A stretch of DNA of 6,274 bases from Vampirovibrionales bacterium (GCA_021299615.1 JAJTHC010000031.1:1-6274), one strand, 5' to 3'. Counted from the first letter of the stretch, positions 1 through 5,869 are shown. The notes: generated from the sequence alone by a model not told the origin. Numbers and translations are program-made.

Positions 1-1851
1 ACCCAAAAACGCCCCAAACTTACCCAGCTTCAAGCCCAAACGACCTTCCCCACATTTGGGGCATTTACGAGCTTCTTCAGGTGTCTGCCCTTCTTTAAAG
101 GGGAAAAAGTGATGAGACAAGGTGGCATCCAGCGTGTCAATGACTTCAGTAATGGTGAGGTCTTTGGTTGAATCCACGGTGGCGAGAAACGGCACCCAAA
201 ACTCTTGTAAAAGCGTCAAATAATTCACCTCACCAGAAGTCACATCATCCAGCTGGTCTTCTAAAGACGCCGTGAAATCGTATTCCACATACTTGGGGAA
301 ATACGTCGACAAAAAGGTGGTGACCAAACGCCCCCGATCTTCAGGAATAAAGCGACGTTGATCCAACCTTACATAATTGCGTTCCTGCAAGACTCGGATG
401 ATGCTGGCATACGTAGATGGGCGTCCGATGCCCAATTCTTCCATGGCTTTGACCAAGCTGGCTTCACTAAAGCGAGGCGGGGCCTTGGTGAAATGTTGTT
501 CGCTTTCGGCACGATTAAGGGCAATGGCTTGCCCTAAGCTTAATTTCGGCAGGCGTTGATTGCTTTCATCGTCTGAATCATCCAGCCCTTCTTGATAGAC
601 AGCCAAAAAGCCGTCAAATAGTAAGAAAGAGCCTGTCGCTTTAAGCGTGGCGGTTTTTTCCACATTGTCAATCAACACCGTCGAAGCTTCAAGCTGAGCA
701 GACGCCATTTGACACGCCACCGTTCGCTTCCAAATCAAGTCGTACAAACGGCGTTGATCGTCCGTCAACGTAATGGGTAGAATCGAAGGCACGGTATCCA
801 CATTGGTGGGGCGGATGGCTTCGTGGGCTTCTTGGGCGTTTTTAGCCTTGGACTTGTATGCACGAGGCTGTTCTGGGAGATAAGCCTTGCCTTTGGTTTT
901 GAGAATATGGTTGCGGATGCTCCCGAGGGCTTCGGAAGAAAGATTGACGCCATCCGTACGCATATAGGTAATAAGCCCCTGTTCATAGAGCTTTTGAGCC
1001 GTCTGCATGGTGCGAGTCACACCAAAGCCGAGCTTACGAGAGGCTTCTTGTTGAAGCGTCGACGTAATAAACGGCGGAGCAGGATGCCGTTGCACGGTTT
1101 TACTTTCAATGCTTGAAACCACAAAGCCTTGACTGCTTTCAAGCGTGCTTTTTGCTTCTTGAGCGTCTTGAGCGTTGGCGATCGAAAGCTTTTCAAGCTT
1201 TTTGCCGTGCCACTTAAACAAGTTGGCTTTCAGTTCAGGATTAGCGTCAAAAAAGCCTCGTACCGACCAATATTCTTGAGGAATAAAGCGTTCAATGTCC
1301 ATTTCACGCTCACAAATTAAACGCAAGGCGACACTTTGCACCCGCCCAGCGGAGCGAGACCCTGGTAATTTTCGCCATAACACAGGCGAAAGGGTGAATC
1401 CCACCAAATAATCTAAGGCTCGGCGAGCCAAATACGCATGAACCAAGGGTTCGTCAATTTGTCGAGGGTGTTGCATCGCTTCTAAAATGGCGGTTTTGGT
1501 GATTTCATTAAAGACCACCCGTTGCACAGGTTTCCCTGATTTAAAAATACCTTTTTCAGCAAGCACTTGGTAAATGTGCCACGAAATCGCTTCCCCTTCG
1601 CGGTCAGGGTCAGTTGCCAGAATGATACTGTCAGCGGTTTTGGCTCGTTTGCTTAGATCGCTCACCACACCCTTGGCACGAGGCGAAAGCTCCCATTCCA
1701 TACGAAAATTGTCGTTGGGATCGACGGATCCGTTTTTGGCGGGCAGGTCTCGAATATGCCCGACAGAAGCGACCACATCATAGTCTTTGCCGAGATATTT
1801 GTTAATCGTCGTTGCTTTGGCAGGAGATTCGACAATGACAAGGTGAGGCAT
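1..1851 (-). CDS. topA: DNA topoisomerase I (type IA), N-terminal 617 residues, cut by the window edge
   Basis: Type IA topoisomerase that relaxes negative supercoils by passing one strand through a transient break joined to a tyrosine. The reverse strand reads without a stop from ATG at 1851 to base 1. The TOPRIM domain opens with IVESPAK (E8) and has the metal-binding DPDREGE motif (D81, D83, E85). LPGSRSAGRVQSVALRLICE is at about 162-181, and GLITYMRTDG carries catalytic Tyr296 with Arg298 beside it. The last visible residues start a C4 zinc ribbon (CPKC at 597-600, then KLGKFGAFLG). Related proteins are about 850-900 residues, so roughly the final third lies outside the window. The start is supported by TAGGAA six bases upstream and by the MPHLVIVESPAK N-terminus. 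Gly after TYMRTD, where E. coli has Ser, is the form I associate with Alphaproteobacteria. It is divergent from the TPR gene and appears to have its own promoter. Confidence 0.97.
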   Translation of the reverse strand, partial: MPHLVIVESPAKATTINKYLGKDYDVVASVGHIRDLPAKNGSVDPNDNFRMEWELSPRAKGVVSDLSKRAKTADSIILATDPDREGEAISWHIYQVLAEKGIFKSGKPVQRVVFNEITKTAILEAMQHPRQIDEPLVHAYLARRALDYLVGFTLSPVLWRKLPGSRSAGRVQSVALRLICEREMDIERFIPQEYWSVRGFFDANPELKANLFKWHGKKLEKLSIANAQDAQEAKSTLESSQGFVVSSIESKTVQRHPAPPFITSTLQQEASRKLGFGVTRTMQTAQKLYEQGLITYMRTDGVNLSSEALGSIRNHILKTKGKAYLPEQPRAYKSKAKNAQEAHEAIRPTNVDTVPSILPITLTDDQRRLYDLIWKRTVACQMASAQLEASTVLIDNVEKTATLKATGSFLLFDGFLAVYQEGLDDSDDESNQRLPKLSLGQAIALNRAESEQHFTKAPPRFSEASLVKAMEELGIGRPSTYASIIRVLQERNYVRLDQRRFIPEDRGRLVTTFLSTYFPKYVEYDFTASLEDQLDDVTSGEVNYLTLLQEFWVPFLATVDSTKDLTITEVIDTLDATLSHHFFPFKEGQTPEEARKCPKCGEGRLGLKLGKFGAFLG

Positions 1852-1885
1852 AATGATTCCTAACAATAATCGTATACAGTGTTTT

Positions 1886-1913
1886 ACAATAATGCAAGCG
1901 ATGTAAAAGTCAA
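1886..1913 (-). promoter_or_regulatory. candidate sigma-70 promoter of topA
   Basis: Read on the minus strand, TTGACT (1913-1908) is followed after 16 bases by TATTGT (1891-1886). These match the -35 and -10 consensus at 5/6 and 4/6 positions. Transcription would start near 1880, giving a leader of about 30 bases before the topA ATG at 1851, with AGGA at 1861-1858 as the ribosome binding site. Position and spacing fit well, but this is a consensus match only. Confidence 0.5.
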
Positions 1914-1974
1914 GTCATAAGTATTCAAACGCATGAAAAATCATTTAAACTAAAGAAGCCAATTCGAAAATATT

Positions 1975-2205
1975 GTCCCCTCTCCTAATTTTAGGAGAGG
2001 GGAGAGAACGTCGTAAGACGTTCGAGGGTGAGGTTAAACCCTAGACGCTGTATGTGAGTTTAACCGCCCCCTAACCCGTCGAAGCTAACGCTTCTCTTGG
2101 GAAAGAAAACCGTTGGTTTCCTCTCCCAACCTCTCCTTCCTAAAGGAGTAGATTCACTTCGTGAATGAGAAGGTTGCTTCCCCTCCTAAAATTAGGAGGG
2201 GGGAC
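1975..2205. repeat. palindromic intergenic repeat, long copy (element A)
   Basis: This 231-bp non-coding block is bounded by terminal inverted repeats: 1975-1997 is the reverse complement of 2183-2205 with one mismatch in 23. Each end is itself a palindrome (12-bp arms at 1977-1988/1991-2002; 10-bp arms at 2180-2189/2192-2201). Between them lie GAACGTC/GACGTTC (2006-2012/2017-2023), GGTTAAAC/GTTTAACC (2032-2039/2058-2065), GAAGC/GCTTC (2081-2094), AAACC/GGTTT (2107-2119), CTCCTT/AAGGAG (2133-2148) and ATTCAC/GTGAAT (2152-2166). The first about 100 bp and last 23 bp match element B at 3671-3792. The roughly 105 bp from 2075 to 2180 have no counterpart there. This MITE- or REP-like organisation has no transposase and no target duplication that I can see. 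It fills most of the gap between the divergent topA and TPR genes. Confidence 0.85.
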
Positions 2206-2237
2206 AAGACACCTCAATCCCCCTTAAGGAAAGATTC

Positions 2238-3620
2238 ATGTTACCTTTTACCCTTTTGACTCGTTGCTTTAGCTTATTAAGCCTTCTAATGATCCTAAAC
2301 CTGCCGAGTTTCGCAAAATACGCCAGCTTGGAAGAAGCCTTGTTTCACGGGCATGAAGATTTTCGTAAAGGCAACTACGCTGAAGCTGAACTCGATTATT
2401 CCGAAGCCGTTGAACGTTCCCCACGGAACATTGGTGCCCATTTTAACAGAGCCTTAACGCGTCAACATTTAAACAATACCAAAGGGGCTTTGGAAGATTA
2501 CAATGCACTACTAAGAATAGACCCTCGGCATGTGCTTTCGCTGATGAATCGTGGCAACTTACGGCAAGAACTCGGCGATTACGAAGGGGCTTTGGCTGAT
2601 TATGAAGCTGCCTTAGCCTTGTCAGGAGCCAAATCAGGACTCTATTATAATAGAGCCTTAGTCAAGCAGAAGCGTGGGCAAATCGAAGGTGCGATTAAGG
2701 ACTATAATTCAGCAGTGGAATTGGATCCTCAAAAGAAAGCCGCCTATAACAATTTAGGCAACATTTATGTAGAACGTAAGGAATTTGAAAAAGCGATCGA
2801 CTACTACAACCAAGCCATTGAGCTGGATCCCCAATACGCCGATGCCTATGTCAATCGTGGGGAAGCCCTTGCAGACTTAGGCGATTTACCCAGTGCCTTA
2901 GACGACTTCACCGCCGCCATTGAACTCGATTCAACCAAAGCGATTTACTATACCTTTCGTTGTAAGTTACAAAAACGGCTCAATAATTTAGACGAAGCCT
3001 TAAACGATGTTCAAATCGCCATTAAGTTGGATCCACAGCATTGGCAGAACTATCGCTACTTGGGCGGGATTTATAAGCGTCAAAAAAATTATGAAGCATC
3101 CTTAGCCGCTTACACAAAAGCCCTTGAAGTGAATAAAGAAAACGCAGGGGAAGTGTATGCCCATCGTGGGGATTTGTACGTTTTGCTTAAAAAGCCTGAA
3201 CTGGCTTTGGCAGATTATAACAAAGCCCTTGAAGTCGATCCCAAGCATTCAGAAGCCTACTATGAACGGGCGTCTTTATTATTGGCGAAAGGCGATCATC
3301 ATCTAGCCCTCAAGGATTTAAATCATGCCATTGAACTCAACCCCACTCATGGGGAAGCTCACTACACGCGTGGTCACGTCTATAAAGCCTTAGGCAGGTG
3401 GGAAGACGCGGCACATAGCTATTCAAAAGTGATTGAGCTGGATGAAGAGCATGCGGATGCTCGTTACCATCGCGCCAAAGTCTTGAGTTTATTGGGTCAC
3501 GCTCGCCATGCGGTGAAGGATGCCAACCATTCGGCGACTTTACACGAAAAGCAGGGCAATGTTCATGGGGCTAAAAAAGCTCACCAACTAAAAGAACACG
3601 TACAAAAACAAATCAAATAA
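2238..3620 (+). CDS. exported tetratricopeptide-repeat protein
   Basis: The 460-residue protein has a Sec-type signal peptide: a hydrophobic core rich in Leu and Phe at residues 3-22, then LPSFA with probable cleavage after Ala26. The rest is eleven to twelve consecutive 34-residue TPR units from about residue 31 to 439. Typical features include GDYEGALADYEAAL, YNNLGNIYVERKEFEKAIDY and the recurrent unit ending AIELDP. The last unit (about 406-439) is degenerate, and a Lys/Gln/His-rich tail follows (residues 440-460). Such arrays form superhelical scaffolds for protein-protein contacts. With a signal peptide it probably acts in the periplasm or at the cell surface, but no partner or enzyme domain is visible, so its exact role is unknown. 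AAGGA at 2226-2230, seven bases before ATG, supports the start. It stands alone between two copies of one palindromic repeat (elements A and B), upstream of purS but separated from it by 229 bases. Confidence 0.95.
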   Translation: MLPFTLLTRCFSLLSLLMILNLPSFAKYASLEEALFHGHEDFRKGNYAEAELDYSEAVERSPRNIGAHFNRALTRQHLNNTKGALEDYNALLRIDPRHVLSLMNRGNLRQELGDYEGALADYEAALALSGAKSGLYYNRALVKQKRGQIEGAIKDYNSAVELDPQKKAAYNNLGNIYVERKEFEKAIDYYNQAIELDPQYADAYVNRGEALADLGDLPSALDDFTAAIELDSTKAIYYTFRCKLQKRLNNLDEALNDVQIAIKLDPQHWQNYRYLGGIYKRQKNYEASLAAYTKALEVNKENAGEVYAHRGDLYVLLKKPELALADYNKALEVDPKHSEAYYERASLLLAKGDHHLALKDLNHAIELNPTHGEAHYTRGHVYKALGRWEDAAHSYSKVIELDEEHADARYHRAKVLSLLGHARHAVKDANHSATLHEKQGNVHGAKKAHQLKEHVQKQIK

Positions 3621-3633
3621 ATTTTGTTTCGGG

Positions 3634-3639
3634 TATAAT
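3634..3639 (+). promoter_or_regulatory. possible -10 box upstream of purSQ
   Basis: A perfect TATAAT lies just after the TPR stop codon in an AT-rich stretch, the only such hexamer between the TPR gene and purS. No good -35 hexamer sits 16-18 bases upstream (the bases there are close to AATCAA). If used, the transcript would carry all of element B in a leader of about 200 bases before purS. Confidence 0.3.
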
Positions 3640-3670
3640 ATAAAGGTATAGAAGACTCTGTAAAAGTCCT

Positions 3671-3792
3671 GTTCCCTCTCCTTGAGGAGAGGGAAGAGAA
3701 CGTCGCTAGACGTTCGAGGGTGAGGTTAAACCCTAGACTCCGTTTGTGGTTTAACCTCACCCTAACCCCCTCCTAAAATTAGGAGGGGGGAC
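3671..3792. repeat. palindromic intergenic repeat, short copy (element B)
   Basis: This 122-bp non-coding block contains four palindromic modules in order. They are an 11-bp hairpin TTCCCTCTCCT/AGGAGAGGGAA (3672-3682/3685-3695); GAACGTC/GACGTTC with loop GCTA (3698-3715); a perfect 15-bp stem, GGGTGAGGTTAAACC at 3718-3732 pairing with 3748-3762 across a 15-base loop; and the terminal palindrome around CTCCTAAAATTAGGAG (3770-3785). The final 23 bases (3770-3792) are identical to the end of element A, as is most of 3696-3738 to its left part. The left end (GTTCCCTCTCCT) has diverged more, so the terminal inverted repeat is poorer than in A. It lies between the TPR gene and purS. None of its hairpins is followed by a T-run, so it is not a classical intrinsic terminator. 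Confidence 0.85.
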
Positions 3793-3849
3793 AAGCAAAA
3801 TAGACTTTCGCAGAGCTTTCTACCGCAATCCAAAAAGGAGACTTTTATT

Positions 3850-4116
3850 ATGCCCACTTATCACGCTGAAGTACTCGTAGCCACAAGAGCCAATGTCTTA
3901 CACCCTGAAAGCAAAACCGTTCAAGAAGCCTTGCATGGCTTGGGTCATCATTGTGTAAAAGACCTACAAATCGGTAAACATTTTAGCTTTAGCTTAGCCG
4001 CTCGGGATGAAGCAACTGCTAGAAAAGTCATTCATCGTATGGCGGAACAACTCTTAGCCAACCCCGTGATTGAAGACACGCACATTACCCAACTCACGTT
4101 GTTGGAGGCAGTCTAG
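3850..4116 (+). CDS. purS: phosphoribosylformylglycinamidine synthase subunit PurS
   Basis: The 88-residue protein has the length and pattern of PurS, the small subunit that docks the glutaminase PurQ onto the synthetase PurL. The complex converts FGAR plus glutamine and ATP to FGAM in purine synthesis. Family features visible are an N-terminal beta strand (YHAEVLVATRA), then LHPESKTVQEALHGLG at about residues 17-32, the VKDLQIGKHF strand (36-45) and LLANPVIED (68-76). The last few residues extend slightly past the usual end of about 80. AAGGAG at 3835-3840, nine bases before ATG, supports the start. Its stop codon lies one base before the purQ start, so translation is probably coupled. Separate purS and purQ genes are typical of Alphaproteobacteria and Bacillota, whereas Gammaproteobacteria use one long PurL. 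Confidence 0.95.
   Translation: MPTYHAEVLVATRANVLHPESKTVQEALHGLGHHCVKDLQIGKHFSFSLAARDEATARKVIHRMAEQLLANPVIEDTHITQLTLLEAV
4104..4108 (+). promoter_or_regulatory. purQ ribosome binding site, decides the purQ start
   Basis: GGAGG inside the last codons of purS lies nine bases before ATG at 4118. It selects that start over the in-frame ATG at 4070, which would add 16 residues of purS overlap (MKTRTLPNSRC and on) that do not resemble any PurQ N-terminus. Confidence 0.85.
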
Positions 4117-4117
4117 C

Positions 4118-4825
4118 ATGTCTACATTGAAAGTCGGGGTCGTCGTTTTCCCTGGTACCAATTGCGACAAAGACGTGGTTGAAGCGATTGAAAGCAGTTT
4201 GCCTCATGCTAAGGTCGTCGAATTGTGGCATGACGAGGTGCCTGAACATCCCTTAAAAGACGATTTTCACTGGGTGATTTTACCTGGAGGCTTTAGTTAC
4301 GGCGATTACTTACGGTGCGGTGCCATGGCGAAGAACTCCAAGCTTATGCAAGCGGTGAAGCAGTTCGCTCAATCGGGCGGTTATGTTCTCGGCATTTGCA
4401 ACGGCTTTCAGATTCTAACCGAAGCAGGTTTGCTAGAAGGGGCGTTGATTCCCAATACGTCCAAACGCTTTATTTGTCAACAACGCACGGCATTAGAAGT
4501 GGCTTCTAATGCGTCGCCTTACACGCTTGGCTATGCGAAGGGGCAGGTCATCGAAATGCCGATCGCTCATGGGGAAGGCTGCTATTATGCGGACGACGAC
4601 ACACTGGAGCGTCTTGAAGCGAACGGGCAAGTCTTGTTTCGTTATGTGGATGACGTCAATGGTTCCGCCAACCGTATTGCGGGGATTGTGAATAAAGAAG
4701 GAAACGTCATGGGCTTGATGCCTCACCCTGAACGCAATTTGTGGAAGAATGCGTTAAGTGGCTTTACAGGTGAGGGTCGTACCTTGTTTGAATCCGTTGG
4801 GGCGTCTTTTTTAGTCACCCAATAA
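4118..4825 (+). CDS. purQ: phosphoribosylformylglycinamidine synthase glutaminase subunit PurQ
   Basis: This class I glutamine amidotransferase releases ammonia from glutamine for PurL to convert FGAR to FGAM. The 235 residues match the usual length of about 220-240. VGVVVFPGTNCDKD opens the protein. LPGGFSYGDYLRCGAMA (55-71) is the characteristic PurQ segment. The nucleophile Cys94 sits in the GICNGFQ elbow, PIAHGEGCYYADDDTL is at 148-163, and the rest of the triad is His203 and Glu205 in LMPHPERNLW. All catalytic residues are present, so it should be active. The start at 4118 gives the normal N-terminus (MSTLKVGVVVFPG), one base after the purS stop. purL, often the next gene, does not follow here: the stop is followed by about 1 kb with no convincing coding sequence, so purL must be elsewhere. 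Confidence 0.97.
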   Translation: MSTLKVGVVVFPGTNCDKDVVEAIESSLPHAKVVELWHDEVPEHPLKDDFHWVILPGGFSYGDYLRCGAMAKNSKLMQAVKQFAQSGGYVLGICNGFQILTEAGLLEGALIPNTSKRFICQQRTALEVASNASPYTLGYAKGQVIEMPIAHGEGCYYADDDTLERLEANGQVLFRYVDDVNGSANRIAGIVNKEGNVMGLMPHPERNLWKNALSGFTGEGRTLFESVGASFLVTQ

Positions 4826-4841
4826 TGTTTTGATATTTCTC

Positions 4842-4991
4842 GCTCCTTTTTGAGCTAGTGTTTGGGTTCGACTAGCTCCTTTTTGAGCTGGTGTTTGGGT
4901 TTCTCGCTTTCTTTTTGAGCTGGTCGTTGTCAGAGACCTTATGCTTCCTCGTTTTGGCTAGCTCCTTGATTTAGCTGGTGCTTGGGGGTCT
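4842..4991 (+). repeat. degenerate 31-33-bp tandem units, left arm
   Basis: Four units begin with GCTCC or GCTTT at 4842, 4875, 4906 and 4961, with an approximate consensus GCTCCTTTTTGAGCTGGTG followed by TTTGGG and a variable end. AGCTC/GAGCT inside a unit can form a short hairpin with a CTTTTT loop. The third and fourth units are separated by a 22-base insert following GTCAGAGACC. Confidence 0.75.
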
Positions 4992-5014
4992 TTGTGCCGC
5001 CAAAGACTCCCCAA
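4982..5014. other. CTTTG/CAAAG hairpin, left arm
   Basis: TTGGGG then GTCTTTG (4982-4994) pairs with CAAAGAC, a bulged T, then CCCCAA (5001-5014), around the loop TGCCGC. The stem is 13 bp. Its mirror in the right arm has the closely related loop TGCGTC. Confidence 0.75.
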
Positions 5015-5027
5015 ACCCCCAAAGCGG

Positions 5028-5091
5028 CTTAAGGGGCGCCGGGGGGAGGGACGTGTTACGTCCTCCCTCCCCCCAGTATGCCCCCCTTAAG
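5028..5091. other. GC-rich hairpin bounded by CTTAAG, left arm
   Basis: CTTAAGGGG (5028-5036) pairs with CCCCTTAAG (5083-5091). Inside it, GGGGGGAGGGA (5041-5051) pairs perfectly with TCCCTCCCCCC (5064-5074) around a loop with ACGT on both sides. This is about 20 bp of nearly all-GC stem, the most stable structure in the window. No T-run follows, so it is not a classical intrinsic terminator, though it lies about 200 bases past purQ and could block polymerase. Confidence 0.8.
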
Positions 5092-5094
5092 AAT

Positions 5095-5116
5095 CCCCCA
5101 TCCCCCCCTCCCTCCC
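5095..5116 (-). other. G-quadruplex motif, minus strand
   Basis: C-runs at 5095-5099, 5102-5108, 5110-5112 and 5114-5116 give four G-tracts on the minus strand with loops of 1, 1 and 2 bases. That fits the standard G3+N1-7 quadruplex pattern. Confidence 0.65.
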
Positions 5117-5254
5117 GTCCCGAACCATGAGTTTGTAATTTTTTCGTACCAAACGAAGGAACGAGTTGGTTGTTAAAAAAAACTTGCCGACAACGCACTA
5201 AATGCGAGGCTTCCGAGACATTTTGCGGACGGCAGGAACAAAGGGAAAGCGAGA

Positions 5255-5280
5255 GGGGTGGGATTCTTAAGGGAGGGGGG
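5255..5280 (+). other. G-quadruplex-like tract, plus strand
   Basis: Four G-tracts (5255-5258, 5260-5262, 5271-5273, 5275-5280) are separated by loops of 1, 8 and 1 bases. The middle loop is one base over the usual limit. It is the mirror-image partner of the minus-strand motif at 5095-5116. Confidence 0.5.
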
Positions 5281-5305
5281 CGACCAAGACCCTCCCTCCC
5301 TTAAG
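5266..5305. other. GC-rich hairpin bounded by CTTAAG, right arm
   Basis: CTTAAGGGAGGG (5266-5277) pairs perfectly over 12 bp with CCCTCCCTTAAG (5294-5305) across a 16-base loop. It mirrors the hairpin at 5028-5091. The loop sequences differ while the CTTAAG ends and GGGAGGG core recur. Confidence 0.8.
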
Positions 5306-5317
5306 CGCATTTAGAGG

Positions 5318-5354
5318 TGTCGGAGAACCTTTGTGCGTCCAAAGGTCTCTGACA
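5318..5354. other. CTTTG/CAAAG hairpin, right arm
   Basis: TGTCGGAG, a bulged A, then ACCTTTG (5318-5333) pairs with CAAAGGT then CTCTGACA (5340-5354) around the loop TGCGTC. The stem is 15 bp with one G-T pair. The 3' side, GGTCTCTGACA, can instead pair with TGTCAGAGACC in the left arm (4928-4938), so local and long-range pairings compete. Confidence 0.7.
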
Positions 5355-5438
5355 GCACCAGCTATAAATGGAGTGAGAAATCCAAGCACCAGCTATAAAC
5401 GGAGCTAGCCAAAACCAAGCACCAGCTCAAAAAACTAT
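5355..5438 (-). repeat. degenerate tandem units, right arm (inverted)
   Basis: Read on the minus strand, three units contain AGCTGGTGCT followed by TTGG, TTGG and GTCAGAG. They are joined by GGCTAGCTCCGTTTAT and TTTCTCACTCCATTTAT. They match the left-arm units and order in opposite orientation, which defines the outer arms of the element. Confidence 0.75.
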
Positions 5439-5450
5439 ACATAGAGAAAT

Positions 5451-5474
5451 CCCTCGTCCTTGGCGAGACGAGGG
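5451..5474. other. perfect 8-bp hairpin CCCTCGTC/GACGAGGG
   Basis: CCCTCGTC (5451-5458) pairs with GACGAGGG (5467-5474) around the 8-base loop CTTGGCGA, just outside the large element. No T-run follows. Confidence 0.7.
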
Positions 5475-5482
5475 CTAACGGT

Positions 5483-5511
5483 TTCATAGAAGTGAGAGAG
5501 TCTTCTATGAA
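5483..5511. other. perfect 10-bp hairpin TTCATAGAAG/CTTCTATGAA
   Basis: TTCATAGAAG (5483-5492) pairs with CTTCTATGAA (5502-5511) around the loop TGAGAGAGT, eight bases after the previous hairpin. The pair could belong to a small transcript or mark the outer boundary of the large repeat. No function is recognised. Confidence 0.7.
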
Positions 5512-5869
5512 GGATCGATTCTAATAAAATTGTAATTCTTTCTTTCTTCTAAACAGGGAAGACAACACATCAATTAAACAATTAACATAAATGGTCTTTC
5601 TTCTGAAAAGGGAGGATCATACTCCCAATTCCTATTCTGTTTTTCCCCTTTATTTTCCCCTAATTTACGAATCTAATCATCATGGCTATGGTTCATTTTT
5701 TCGATTTTCTTCTGTTTTTTCTTCCGAGAGAGAGAGTCGGCAGTTGTGTTCAACGGCGTGTTTGCTTGAATGCTCGAAAGCATTTTTTGAAATATCCCTT
5801 AAACCCAATTACCCTTTTTTCATAGAGACACGAGAGGCATTACAAAAAGCTTCACGTTTTTAATCAAAA
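5512..5869. other. AT-rich intergenic stretch, no supported gene
   Basis: A weak direct repeat is present (5542-5567 and 5596-5621, 20 of 26 bases matching, beginning CTTTCTTCT), along with a short CAATTAA duplication at 5571-5585. A plus-strand 90-codon frame (5591-5863) has no ribosome binding site and a Phe/Ser-rich, featureless product. A possible terminator lies within it, so I do not call it a gene. Confidence 0.55.
5769..5788 (+). terminator. weak candidate intrinsic terminator
   Basis: AATGCT/AGCATT (5769-5774/5779-5784) with a CGAA loop runs directly into a six-T run (5783-5788). The stem is only 6 bp with two G-C pairs, so strength is doubtful. It faces plus-strand transcription coming from the purQ side. 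Confidence 0.35.

Larger units (their letters stand above)
4842..5438. repeat. about 600-bp non-coding near-palindromic element
   Basis: The left arm (4842-4940) aligns with the reverse complement of the right arm (about 5342-5438), by eye at roughly three quarters identity. It includes a perfect 13-bp match, TGTCAGAGACCTT at 4928-4940 against 5342-5354. Inside the arms, modules are mirrored in order: a CTTTG/CAAAG hairpin (4982-5014; 5318-5354), a CTTAAG-bounded GC-rich hairpin (5028-5091; 5266-5305), and CCTTAAGAATCCC (5085-5097) mirrored by GGGATTCTTAAGG (5260-5272). Between them is about 135 bp of unpaired core (5117-5250). I find no convincing coding sequence on either strand. I recognise no named family. 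It could be a non-autonomous mobile element, a set of structured RNA modules or a chromosomal structural site. Confidence 0.75.

Noticed and set aside
823..1116. Plus-strand open frames inside topA (also 377-559, 1129-1320, 1574-1783, and minus 765-986)
   Set aside because: All are antisense or out-of-frame shadows of the clearly coding topA frame.
1977..2002. Element A end palindrome as an intrinsic terminator
   Set aside because: No T-run follows on either strand, and it sits upstream of both divergent genes, where no terminator is needed.
1975..3792. Elements A and B as ends of a composite transposon carrying the TPR gene
   Set aside because: No transposase, no target duplication, and the copies differ in length and left end. 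Shared repeats at separate intergenic sites explain the pattern more simply.
4070..4117. Upstream in-frame ATG as the purQ start
   Set aside because: It would overlap purS by 47 bases, lacks a ribosome binding site and adds residues unlike any PurQ. GGAGG at 4104-4108 points to 4118.
4842..4991. Tandem units as a CRISPR array
   Set aside because: Units are degenerate and contiguous without unique spacers, and the same units recur inverted in the right arm. No cas genes are present.
4971..5198. Minus-strand 75-codon open frame
   Set aside because: It spans the GC-rich hairpins of the repeat element. The product is a Gly/Pro/Arg low-complexity artefact of the G/C runs.
5591..5863. Plus-strand 90-codon open frame
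   Set aside because: It has no ribosome binding site upstream of ATG, a Phe/Ser/His-rich product with no recognisable pattern, and a terminator-like hairpin with T-run inside it.
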